DNA of 64,000 nt from Stutzerimonas xanthomarina (lineage in GTDB: Bacteria > Pseudomonadota > Gammaproteobacteria > Pseudomonadales > Pseudomonadaceae), in the NCBI RefSeq assembly GCF_003935375.1, contig NZ_RHQM01000003.1, positions 248,001-312,000 of the forward strand. The letters run 5' to 3'. A program made the position numbers and the translations under genes. The first letter of the stretch is position 1, and every line of letters begins with the position of its first letter. Positions 25,032 through 33,590 of the stretch are shown in pieces. The notes beneath the pieces were generated by a model. The model worked only from the letters and a program-made list of their open reading frames with translations, was not told where the DNA came from and ran no database searches.

Positions 25032-27551
25032 TTACAATCGCGGTTTGGTTCTGGCTGTTGGCTCTGCGTCCATAGGATCTTCAGGCCACCAATGTTTGGG
25101 ATACCTGCCTTTCAGGTCTTTCTTAACCTCACCATAGGTATTCGCCCAGAAGCTGGCCAAATCCTGAGTTACCTGCACCGGTCGCCTTGCCGGCGACAGG
25201 AGGTGCAGCAATACACGCTGTCGACCACCGACAATGTGCGGTGTTTCAGCCAGCCCAAATAGCTCTTGCAACCTCACGGCTAGTACAGGAGGACGCACTG
25301 AATAGTCGATAGCAATGCGCGACCCCGAAGGCACCTTCAGTGCTTTTGGTGCCAACTCATCCAGCTTCTGTGGAAGTGGCCAGGGCAGCAGCCCCTGAAG
25401 GATACTTTGCAGGTCGAGACTGGTGAAATGGTTGAGGCGGCTAACCCGTCCCAAATACGGAGCCAGCCATTCGTCTAACGATGAAAGCAGAGCAGCATCG
25501 GATAAGTCTGGCCATTCACTTTGGCCTTGCACCTCAAGATCCAGTTGGCGAACGAGATCCACACGTGCTTGCCACTGGCGCAACTCGGGAGTCCAGGGAA
25601 GCAACTCAAGTCCCTTGCGACGAACCAGATCAGTCAAAGCCTTGGTGCGTGTTTCTTCGCTGAGCCCAGACAAGGCCTCCGAACTTAGAACCAGTTCACC
25701 AACACAGCGCTGCCTCTCAGCCTTGAGGATACCTTCACGCTCATCCCACTCAATCTTGTCACGCTGTACCACTTGTTCAGCGAGTACCGTGTCGAAAAGT
25801 TCAGGGGAAAGTGCAGCTGCGAGGTATATACGCTCCTCACGCTGCCCCTGACGACTACCAAGATCAGCGACTACCAGCCAAGGCTCTTTCATTAGTACGT
25901 CAGGCCCACCGAACTGAGCAGCCCGTCCATTTGCGAGCCTATAGCCAGCACCACCATCAACGCGCTGCCGTGCTACCCGGTCGGGGTACGCGAAAGCTAG
26001 AAGAGCACCCAACCAGTGCGCATCATCGCTATCAGCTACCGGGGCTGATGCCAAACCTCTAAGGAGCCCACGGAACTGCCGTGCAAGAAGGCGAGCACGC
26101 TGAACTGCACTGCGGTTAGCCTTCGAAGACGGTTCGTTTCTCATTGCTGCTATGCGGTCATGAAGATCAGCGCCACTGCCTCGAAGGATGTCTTTTTCAC
26201 CCAGCAGCGCAGCTATATCGCAAGCAAGGCTAGCAAGCCCTAAAGCCTGACCACGAAGTAGAAGATGAGCTATTCGAGGATGCGTTGGCAGCTCGGCCAT
26301 GGCCTGGCCGTGAGCAGTAATAACACCGCGTTCATCGAGCGCCCCAAGACGCGAAAGTAGATCACACGCTTGAGCAAATGATGCCGCTGGTGGAACATCA
26401 AGCCATGCGAGCTCTTCGGGTTTAACCCCCCAACGAGAGAGCTGAAGTGCCAACCCAGATAGATCTGCCTGGAGGATTTCAGCGGCATCATAAGCAACGA
26501 GTTGATCATGTTGAGCCTCTGACCAGAGGCGATAACAGACACCTGCTTCAAGGCGTCCCGCCCGCCCGGCACGCTGGGTCGCTGCCGCGCGAGAAATCCG
26601 CTGTGTGTCGAGACGAGTCATACCGCTGACAGGATCGAAGCGAGGCACCCGGGCCATACCTGCATCAATCACAACACGCACACCATCAATGGTCAGACTC
26701 GTCTCTGCAATATTGGTGGCCAATACCACCTTACGCTTGCCGGCCGGCGCTGGCTCGATAGCGGCTCTCTGAGAAGCAAGATCCAACTCACCATGCAGCG
26801 GACAAAGCAAGACCTCATTGCGTCCATCAATATGCTCAATAAGTTGTTCGTGAACGCGACGGATTTCAGCCTGGCCAGGTAGAAATACTAATACGCTACC
26901 GCTCTGCTCATAAATTGCTTGTAGGCAAGTTTGAACGACTCTGGGCTCAAGAGCTTCGCCAGGTTGATAAGGTTTACCCCAGACCATAGTGACTGGAAAC
27001 ATTCGTCCCTCACTGGTGACAATGGGGGCATCATTTAGCAATCTGGAAAGCCGCTCCCCCTCAAGAGTGGCTGACATCAATAGGATCTTCAGGGGCTGAC
27101 TTTCATCACGTAGCAGCTCGCGCCCGTTCAGGCACAAGGCGAGAGCTAGGTCAGCCTCAAGTGTCCTGAGATGAAATTCGTCGAATATGACCACACCAAC
27201 GCCTTCGAGCGAAGGGTCTTCCTGCAATCTTCGCGACAGAATCCCTTCAGTGACCACCTCAATTCTCGTGTTTGGGCCTACTCGGCTTTCGAGACGGATT
27301 CGATATCCAACTGTCTCGCCGACTTTTTCGCCTAGCTCAGAAGCCATTCGCTCGGCAGCAGCACGTGCAGCCAGGCGTCTGGGCTCAAGCATAATAATGC
27401 TCTGACCTTCAAGCCATGACTCACCAAGAAGAGCAAGAGGTACACGGGTAGTTTTACCCGCACCAGGAGGCGCTTGCAGGACAACCTCGTCGCGGCCTTG
27501 AAGAGCCATCAGAAGAGGAGGTAAGGCTGCGTCGATCGGCAAGTAACTCAT
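25032..27551 (-). CDS. hrpB: ATP-dependent helicase HrpB, island-borne second copy
   Basis: An 839-residue DEAH-box helicase: APPGAGKTTR (Walker A), DEFH, MSATLEG, ETSLTIDGV and QRAGRAGR are all intact, and the C-terminal HrpB domain runs to the normal end HWWPEDP...TKPRL. It is clearly related to the chromosomal copy at 33,549 but differs throughout, uses less G+C-rich codons, and reads DEFHLRTL where the other reads DEFHERSL. The ATG at 27551 has GGAG upstream; the frame runs on to 27590. It lies 70 bases downstream of ginD on the same strand, so it may be co-transcribed with the gin operon. It probably replaces the hrpB that the island damages. Confidence 0.9.
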   Translation of the reverse strand: MSYLPIDAALPPLLMALQGRDEVVLQAPPGAGKTTRVPLALLGESWLEGQSIIMLEPRRLAARAAAERMASELGEKVGETVGYRIRLESRVGPNTRIEVVTEGILSRRLQEDPSLEGVGVVIFDEFHLRTLEADLALALCLNGRELLRDESQPLKILLMSATLEGERLSRLLNDAPIVTSEGRMFPVTMVWGKPYQPGEALEPRVVQTCLQAIYEQSGSVLVFLPGQAEIRRVHEQLIEHIDGRNEVLLCPLHGELDLASQRAAIEPAPAGKRKVVLATNIAETSLTIDGVRVVIDAGMARVPRFDPVSGMTRLDTQRISRAAATQRAGRAGRLEAGVCYRLWSEAQHDQLVAYDAAEILQADLSGLALQLSRWGVKPEELAWLDVPPAASFAQACDLLSRLGALDERGVITAHGQAMAELPTHPRIAHLLLRGQALGLASLACDIAALLGEKDILRGSGADLHDRIAAMRNEPSSKANRSAVQRARLLARQFRGLLRGLASAPVADSDDAHWLGALLAFAYPDRVARQRVDGGAGYRLANGRAAQFGGPDVLMKEPWLVVADLGSRQGQREERIYLAAALSPELFDTVLAEQVVQRDKIEWDEREGILKAERQRCVGELVLSSEALSGLSEETRTKALTDLVRRKGLELLPWTPELRQWQARVDLVRQLDLEVQGQSEWPDLSDAALLSSLDEWLAPYLGRVSRLNHFTSLDLQSILQGLLPWPLPQKLDELAPKALKVPSGSRIAIDYSVRPPVLAVRLQELFGLAETPHIVGGRQRVLLHLLSPARRPVQVTQDLASFWANTYGEVKKDLKGRYPKHWWPEDPMDAEPTARTKPRL

Positions 27552-27621
27552 GAGCACTCCAAGGCTGGCCCCGAAGTATGAAAATGCCAAGCCCCACTAC
27601 TAACAGAGGACAGATAGCGCA

Positions 27622-28050
27622 TTATGCTAAGCCGCTCTTAGATCCGCCCTTGAGCGCGGCCACATTACTAAACTGCTTCACTTGTGCTTCTAGAAGCCGA
27701 ACTCTTTCGACAAGTTGAATATTCTGAGTCATGACGTGATAGAGCTGTGATTGAGCAATTTCGAGATCGTTACGTGCCTTGTTTACCTTGTCGTTTGCGC
27801 GCTTGACCTGTAAAGCCTTAGAGGCGCTCGAAGATTCGAAGCTATGTCGGTACGCCTCAATTTGGGCAATCAGAGGCTGATGGGCAGGACGCTTCTTCTT
27901 CAAGTAGCCCCGATCAAAACCAGCCTCGAAACTGACGATCCCGGCAGTGATCTTGGTACCATCCAATCCTACGTGAACTGCAAGGTTTGGCTTACCCGCC
28001 TTCAATCGCTCGAAGGCATCCACACACGCCTGAAGGCCGCCTCCTGCCAT
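27622..28050 (-). CDS. ginD: Small coiled-coil protein of the recombinase operon (GinD-like)
   Basis: A 142-residue protein. The C-terminal half (residues ~78-128) is a strongly charged heptad-type coiled coil (ALQVKRANDKVNKARNDLE and IQLVERVRLLEAQVKQF). The N-terminal half is basic with no named motif. It is separated by one base from the preceding ginC stop and is the last of four close-packed genes. GInt elements have a small fourth gene at this place that is needed for integration and excision, so it is probably a DNA-binding accessory factor. The name follows position and size. Confidence 0.7.
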   Translation of the reverse strand: MAGGGLQACVDAFERLKAGKPNLAVHVGLDGTKITAGIVSFEAGFDRGYLKKKRPAHQPLIAQIEAYRHSFESSSASKALQVKRANDKVNKARNDLEIAQSQLYHVMTQNIQLVERVRLLEAQVKQFSNVAALKGGSKSGLA

Positions 28051-28051
28051 C

Positions 28052-30103
28052 TTAAGCCACCTCTTGAGCAGGAATTAACTTTTGCCGAAATTTCTTTAAA
28101 GCAAGCAATTCAGCCTCTATAACTTGATACTCACCAGAACCTGACTCGTACAATGTAAGATCGGCCTCATTTTGCATTATGGCGTCTTCCAACTTATGTT
28201 TCTCGATGATTCCATCCTTACAGCTAACACAGGTCGAAATAGCTCCCAGAAGATATGATTCACACTTACCAATATGAGTACACCCACCTAAGAATGTAGG
28301 ATGATAAGAGATTTTCCCGTCTCTGGCCTGCTTATGAGTATCCGCCCTGAGCTCAACGATGTGAATGTCGCCACCATCCATTTTTCCACGTTGATTGGAG
28401 ATAAAACTACCAACACCACCAAAAAGAGGAGCATCACTACCAAATGCATGCGCCAACAGATCGTAAGCCATGTTCATAGGAACGCCTGTCTGATACTCAA
28501 ATAGCACGTGATGCTTTGGCAAAACAAAATCACCCACACCCTCATCATAATAACCAAAAATAGTTTTTAACTTTTCAAAATTATTTGCATAGTAACGCGT
28601 CATCTGAGTTGACAGATGCTTGAACTGCTTCCGGAGAGTGGAAAGAGAAATGAAACCACTGCTGCTGCCATAGAAAGCAAGTGAACGACGAAACTGGTGG
28701 CTTGTGAGCGGCCATGGCGAGCCTACCCTGAATGCCTCTTCTCTTGAAAAATCACGAGAAGGGTCGCTCACTTGCAATTCCTGCAGATCAGATGCCTGAA
28801 TGATAAAACCATCCAGCAAGAACCTTGGCTTAGACACCTCATTCCAAGACGAAACGCCGACCTGAGTATCGCGCCGATTGATAACAGCGGGATTCAGGAA
28901 AAGCGGCATATTATCGAACTTAACTCCGTACAATCTAGATAAGCCCCGACAGATACAACGAGCAATCTCAACAGCTCGTACGACTTCATCAGTAGCCAAC
29001 CAAGAAACAGCCTTACGATAGCCAGTGAACTTCGTTGTACTAGAAATAACATTAATAACAATAGGACTATCCCGTACAACCCCATTATTATCTTTAGTTG
29101 CAGAAACCACTTCCTCCTCATCCACGCAATTATAAGGAAGACGCATTACCTCCTGATCCCGCATACCTGTATAAGTATGGATGACAGTCTTTAAAATCCA
29201 CTGAATCTTCAAAACTGCCGACGATAGGACGCCCCGGCCAGCACAAGACAAATCCCCCGCAAAAACCTTTCCCAACCTGTGCCTTTTTACAGCACTCTCA
29301 AAATCTAACTCAAAAACCGAAAGCCCATCCGATATCTTCCTCTGATGATTGACAGTATATCCATAAAGTGGTTTCTCGAAGCATTTTAAGAACCGCTCAA
29401 TAGAGTCCTTATGGAGATACAACAAATCTATCCAATCGCCCAGCGAATTTATTAAATCAAGATATATCCTTGTGGGGATGACAGGGTGTTGCTTACCAGC
29501 ACCATCATCCACCCCAAAATCTTGATCAAATACACCAGCGAGCTTATAACCGAGCCGTTCCTCACCAATTACAACCATGTGTGAAATTATGGACCGCGTC
29601 AATTTACGCTGAGTTTGGCCCAACATATTCTTATCCATCCAGTGCCTATAAGCATTTAGATAAGCCGGATTAGTAAACAGCTGCTGAAGGGTGATAACAC
29701 CAACCAGCGCATTATTTTTTTGGCTATAGCAAAAACGAGCTGCTGTACGCAGCGTCAGAAAATACTGGCAGAGCATGCCAGCACTAATCCTACCCAAGCG
29801 TCCGGTATTGACATAAAAAAACAGACAGAACAATAACCACCTAAGCTCTTGAATCAAATGTTCTTGATCAAGCGCATACTCATCAAAAATTTTACGGAAA
29901 TTAATTTTTGGAATTTTACTCGCCTTGAGTCTAACTGGATTCAGATCCCATACAGCCGCGCCATAAACAGCCGTAGGCCTACCATCAACATCACGACAAA
30001 TAATAAAATCATTCGCCGGCCTCCAACCTGGATCTACTGAGATTAGAGAGGCAGCACCTGAACTGTGAAGCACCTTATCTAAACTCTCAAAAAAATCAGC
30101 CAT
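28052..30103 (-). CDS. ginC: Tyrosine-recombinase-type integrase (GinC-like)
   Basis: A 683-residue protein with a complete tyrosine-recombinase core: Arg315 in YTGMRDQEVMRL, Lys near 358, His469-x-x-Arg472 in SHQFRR, His496 and nucleophile Tyr504 or Tyr505 in MTRYYANNF. The long N-terminus (~300 residues) should hold the arm/core-binding part. The C-terminus adds a cysteine cluster (CTHIGKCESY and CVSCKD) that may bind zinc. It starts within the last codon of ginB and precedes ginD. GInt elements need all three recombinase-like proteins; this one looks catalytically able. Confidence 0.8.
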   Translation of the reverse strand: MADFFESLDKVLHSSGAASLISVDPGWRPANDFIICRDVDGRPTAVYGAAVWDLNPVRLKASKIPKINFRKIFDEYALDQEHLIQELRWLLFCLFFYVNTGRLGRISAGMLCQYFLTLRTAARFCYSQKNNALVGVITLQQLFTNPAYLNAYRHWMDKNMLGQTQRKLTRSIISHMVVIGEERLGYKLAGVFDQDFGVDDGAGKQHPVIPTRIYLDLINSLGDWIDLLYLHKDSIERFLKCFEKPLYGYTVNHQRKISDGLSVFELDFESAVKRHRLGKVFAGDLSCAGRGVLSSAVLKIQWILKTVIHTYTGMRDQEVMRLPYNCVDEEEVVSATKDNNGVVRDSPIVINVISSTTKFTGYRKAVSWLATDEVVRAVEIARCICRGLSRLYGVKFDNMPLFLNPAVINRRDTQVGVSSWNEVSKPRFLLDGFIIQASDLQELQVSDPSRDFSREEAFRVGSPWPLTSHQFRRSLAFYGSSSGFISLSTLRKQFKHLSTQMTRYYANNFEKLKTIFGYYDEGVGDFVLPKHHVLFEYQTGVPMNMAYDLLAHAFGSDAPLFGGVGSFISNQRGKMDGGDIHIVELRADTHKQARDGKISYHPTFLGGCTHIGKCESYLLGAISTCVSCKDGIIEKHKLEDAIMQNEADLTLYESGSGEYQVIEAELLALKKFRQKLIPAQEVA

Positions 30104-32013
30104 TAGATGTATATCCCCATCTTTTCATAGCGCTGCAGGCGCCTTTCCCAAAATGGCGTGAGAATACCCAAATCAAATACTTTTTCCCTTATCGAAACAA
30201 CCAACTCGGCCGAAGCCTGCGACCTCTGCGAAACCGCTTCCAATATAGCATTTATGCGAATAGCAACATCCCTGAACGTATCCTCAGAAAACTCAAAGTT
30301 AGGAGCATTCGCCCTGATGGCCTCAATAACATACTGAAAGCTGATGAGCTTATGTATGTCAGCCTCATCAGAGTGGACAAGGTAGTGAATACAAAACAAA
30401 CAGCCATACTGTTTTTTGCAATCCGGCTCAATTGCCACAACAGCTATATCTTTACTTGGACTGTTTATTTCATCACAATGACCAACCGCAATTGACACCC
30501 CGGTCGCCTGTGTATTTTTTCTGGCTCTCTCCGCAGCGCCTTTCACAGCAGCCCAATAACTTCCAATCTCCGACTTCTGATCTTTAACCGTTATTCCCGA
30601 ATATGACTGAGCATTAGTATGCTCACTATGATTCATGATCGCACTCACCAGAAGAGGAGAGTGCTTCAACTGGTGAAGTGCCAAGCTTTTGTATTTTCGA
30701 ATTAGTAGCGGCGGTATATTCTTTGAAGTCTTCGGAACAAACACACCTTGAAGTTTACTATAGAATTTCGTCGAGAAATTAGTCTCAAGCGGCGAGAAAT
30801 CATCAGAAGGGAGCCCGCGCCCATCAAGCACATGAAAGAAAAGATAATCGCACTTTCGCCCCATGAGGACCCAATCACGGAACTTAAAATACTCACGCAG
30901 CAGCCTCATACCAGGCCCTCGCCCTACTGAGTAAGTAACCTCCAAACCCTTTGCTCTAAGCTTGATCGCCGAAAGTTCATTTTTTAATGGCGACTTCACA
31001 AGCTCAACTGCATCATCGTATAAAAATTGAATTACCTCACCAGAATTAGCTCCCACGACCAAATTAATCAAACACGCATACGCTTTCATAGCCAGAGCAG
31101 CCAGGCGCATCCTAAACTGATGGTGTGAATAAGCGTTAACATCGTCAAGCAGTCGCTGGGCCCTAGCTAGAGTTTCACGAATATCCGCCAGTCGCGTACC
31201 AGGCTTTGCCATTTTCAATTCAGAAATCGTTAAAAGCCGACCTTCCTTATAGTTATAAGCAGAAAAGCCATGACCACCTTCCGTATAAGGCGTTATATAT
31301 TTACCGGAACCTGGAAAAATATATGTATGATATTCAGCAGTTTCGAACCTAAGCGGGAAAGGGGAAAAATCAACCAGAAACCTAGAAAAGGAAAGTGCAA
31401 TATTTAAAGAGATATCAATATACTTTTTTACCTCCTCATCTCCAGGCGGATCTAAACCTTCTCTCCTATGTTTTACGGGAGGGATTCCCGCAACAATGTA
31501 TGCATACACATCAGGAAATTGTAATTCCAATACACGTCTCAATATGGCCTGACGTGATTGACAGGTTAAGGGGGCCATCCCATTGTCTTTAAGAACCTCC
31601 TGATATAGATGATTTGAAAAATCCATATAAGCAATTCTGGCAGACTCAGAATCACAGAAAATACGGCCATGCCCATTTGCATCGCACCAACCAATAGCAT
31701 AATCGAAGTTCTTAATATCCGTCTCGATGCTACCGTGCCCCACACCCGACAACCAGAACTTATCCAAAAGCGAAACAATCATCTTTCTACGGCTTGGTAT
31801 AAGTGAGCTTTCATCTACCAAGTAAGAGCCGCTGCGCGCACTGACTTTTACACGAACTGCATATGCATAAACACCAATATCTAACGGACTTACTCGCGTT
31901 GATAGTTTTAGCGCAAGAAACTCTGGATGAAGGATCTCATCATGAGCCTCCATATAGGACAGCTCAACAACCTGAACTTTCCTTGGCCGCAGCTCACCGG
32001 GCATCATCATCAC
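30103..32013 (-). CDS. ginB: Tyrosine-recombinase-like protein with altered active site (GinB-like)
   Basis: A 636-residue protein whose residues ~300-475 resemble a tyrosine recombinase core, but with changes. The first catalytic arginine position reads GANSGEV (321-327), with Asn/Ser instead of Arg. The HxxR box is unclear (IRKYKS). The end of the core is kept: NHSEHTNAQSYSG with His462 and Tyr471. It may be a structural or regulatory subunit. A C-terminal C-x8-C-x2-C cluster (CKKQYGCLFC) may bind zinc. Four ATG codons in a row open the frame, so the exact start is uncertain. It overlaps ginA by 20 bases and ginC by one. Confidence 0.75.
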   Translation of the reverse strand: MMMMPGELRPRKVQVVELSYMEAHDEILHPEFLALKLSTRVSPLDIGVYAYAVRVKVSARSGSYLVDESSLIPSRRKMIVSLLDKFWLSGVGHGSIETDIKNFDYAIGWCDANGHGRIFCDSESARIAYMDFSNHLYQEVLKDNGMAPLTCQSRQAILRRVLELQFPDVYAYIVAGIPPVKHRREGLDPPGDEEVKKYIDISLNIALSFSRFLVDFSPFPLRFETAEYHTYIFPGSGKYITPYTEGGHGFSAYNYKEGRLLTISELKMAKPGTRLADIRETLARAQRLLDDVNAYSHHQFRMRLAALAMKAYACLINLVVGANSGEVIQFLYDDAVELVKSPLKNELSAIKLRAKGLEVTYSVGRGPGMRLLREYFKFRDWVLMGRKCDYLFFHVLDGRGLPSDDFSPLETNFSTKFYSKLQGVFVPKTSKNIPPLLIRKYKSLALHQLKHSPLLVSAIMNHSEHTNAQSYSGITVKDQKSEIGSYWAAVKGAAERARKNTQATGVSIAVGHCDEINSPSKDIAVVAIEPDCKKQYGCLFCIHYLVHSDEADIHKLISFQYVIEAIRANAPNFEFSEDTFRDVAIRINAILEAVSQRSQASAELVVSIREKVFDLGILTPFWERRLQRYEKMGIYI

Positions 32014-33484
32014 CCAAAATCAAATCACTATACGCAGATAGCTTGAAAAGCTCATTTTCATATTCTTCCTGAGCGCGAATCTTTTCAGGAATAATCGTAA
32101 ATAGCTTCAAGTAGTTCTCAGTAGTCTCACGTCTTTCATGATGCATGCGAGATTGAATTATTGAAATCTCATCACCAGGCTGCAGACTTCCATCCTTTAG
32201 ACGTGGAGTTAGACGTTGATACATTTGGTAAGCAAAGGTCGCTCGAAGCCAGTGGTAAGTAAAATCTCTTGAGAACTCAGGAGAAGAACTTTTCAGAATC
32301 TTCTTTTTAAGAGTATCAGTCACCTGCCCCACTGGTCTTGTTTTAGCATAACAATACCTAGGATCTGTAGACGCCATGTAATAGCAGTTATTCTGCTCGG
32401 ACAGAAACACGTAGACATCATCTTCTGCCATAACATCAAGTTCCGGATACTTTAATGCATAAGCAGCCTGAAACTTCCTACGTCTTCTTTTAGCATACGG
32501 ACTTTCGACATACGTGAGTAGATCTTCCGCCAATTGCTTAGGGACATACAAGGTTTGAGGCTTACTATTCTTCGTGTCGATATCCGTTTTCGGGCCTGCC
32601 TTTAATAAATAGGTCCCATCCGACTGAAGAAAACCATCCATCAAAGCCTTTATATGCTTAACCCGCAGCGTCAAAACCGTTTGCTTTCTGGCGCCAGTCA
32701 TCGCTGCAAAGAGAATAATAAGCCGTTCCTGTGCACTCCAACTGTCTAACTCAATAATTCTTACTAGCTCTGCCAGCTGCACATTCGTCAGAGGACGAAG
32801 ACTTTCACCTTCATCATCCACAAAACCCAACGGAATATTTCTTTTCCGGCTGTAGGGCTGCGTCTGACTTCGCTTCTCTACCTTTATATACTTAGATAAT
32901 CCATAAGATCCATTGACATGGACACTAACTTCGCGGACGGTATCAACACGAGACATATCCAAATCATGCCAATACTGCGACACGAATTTATAAAAATTAT
33001 AGACAACACCGGTATACTGATTAGCGACGCGCTCTCCACGGCCCGGCATGTCTATTAGATAACGGTGATACCGATAGGTTGGCCGCTGCGTTAACCGTCT
33101 ACCTGAGAAATCAAGCCAGTCAATATCATTACTTTCGCAGAACAATAAATAATCTAGCAAGCGACTAGCTTTACGCCTAGCGTCGTCTGTAGGGCGATTT
33201 TGAGGGTGCCTATCTTTTACGAGATAAAGTATGTATGAGTTTGCTTCTACCCAAGGTTCACCATTGCGGTGAAACAGAAAAGGGAGGTTATAGACACTAC
33301 TAGAGACTGAATCACTAAGAGCTTCGTTAACTTGATAGCCCTGAACCGACGCTTCAATACCATTTATCGTGATAGGTAATGAGCCATTTGGCTGCTGATT
33401 AAAGTGTAGATCAGCAAAGGCTTCGTTGACCTGAGGAATTACAACCAACCGCCCTCTGTGAGCGGGGTTTTCGAACGCTGCCAC
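31994..33484 (-). CDS. ginA: Tyrosine-recombinase integrase (GinA-like)
   Basis: A 496-residue phage-integrase-family protein with an intact catalytic set: Arg266 in TGARKQTVLTL, His411-x-x-Arg414 in YHWLR, His449 and nucleophile Tyr458 in HERRETTENYL. The GTG start at 33484 has GGAGAGG eleven bases upstream. It is the first gene of the four-gene gin operon and lies within 100 bases of the right junction, the position of ginA in GInt elements. It should join and excise the island at the hrpB 3' end together with GinB, GinC and GinD. Confidence 0.85.
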   Translation of the reverse strand: MAAFENPAHRGRLVVIPQVNEAFADLHFNQQPNGSLPITINGIEASVQGYQVNEALSDSVSSSVYNLPFLFHRNGEPWVEANSYILYLVKDRHPQNRPTDDARRKASRLLDYLLFCESNDIDWLDFSGRRLTQRPTYRYHRYLIDMPGRGERVANQYTGVVYNFYKFVSQYWHDLDMSRVDTVREVSVHVNGSYGLSKYIKVEKRSQTQPYSRKRNIPLGFVDDEGESLRPLTNVQLAELVRIIELDSWSAQERLIILFAAMTGARKQTVLTLRVKHIKALMDGFLQSDGTYLLKAGPKTDIDTKNSKPQTLYVPKQLAEDLLTYVESPYAKRRRRKFQAAYALKYPELDVMAEDDVYVFLSEQNNCYYMASTDPRYCYAKTRPVGQVTDTLKKKILKSSSPEFSRDFTYHWLRATFAYQMYQRLTPRLKDGSLQPGDEISIIQSRMHHERRETTENYLKLFTIIPEKIRAQEEYENELFKLSAYSDLILGDDDAR

Positions 33485-33590
33485 CAGAACACCTCTCCGG
33501 CTCTAAGTGAAGATTAAATAGCCAAGTCAACCACTCAACGTTGCGTGATCAAGCAGCTCGGTAAACGTTACATGGTGGCTTGGGATAGCG
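33485..33590 (-). promoter_or_regulatory. Right attachment junction and probable ginA promoter
   Basis: Host hrpB sequence (CTTGGGATAGCG) ends at about 33579 and island DNA reading TTACATGGTGG begins. On the minus strand a possible promoter for ginA has -35 TTGACT (33525-33530) and a weak -10 TTAGAG (33501-33506) with 18 bases between. The new end of the chromosomal hrpB (codons PPCNVYRAA, stop at 33549) also lies here, so hrpB transcription may run into the gin operon. Confidence 0.5.

Larger units (their letters stand above)
8190..33578 (-). mobile_element. GInt-type genomic island inserted in hrpB
   Basis: An element of about 25.4 kb interrupts the last 21 codons of hrpB: the tail is at 8,124-8,189 and the body at 33,549-36,038. 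At the right edge four close-packed minus-strand genes encode three large tyrosine-recombinase-type proteins and a small coiled-coil protein. Cargo follows, and the left edge is an A+T-richer non-coding stretch. GInt elements are known to have this layout (ginABCD operon, cargo, short AT-rich 3' end, imperfect flanking repeats). Codon use and base composition inside differ from the flanks. The cargo is mostly defence genes plus a second hrpB. Confidence 0.85.

Noticed and set aside
28052..33484. Assignment of the recombinase trio to the gamma-mobile-trio (GMT) elements
   Set aside because: GMT elements have two integrase-like proteins and one small partner as I recall them; here three recombinase-type proteins plus a small coiled-coil gene fit the GInt ginABCD arrangement better. 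A profile search would settle it.
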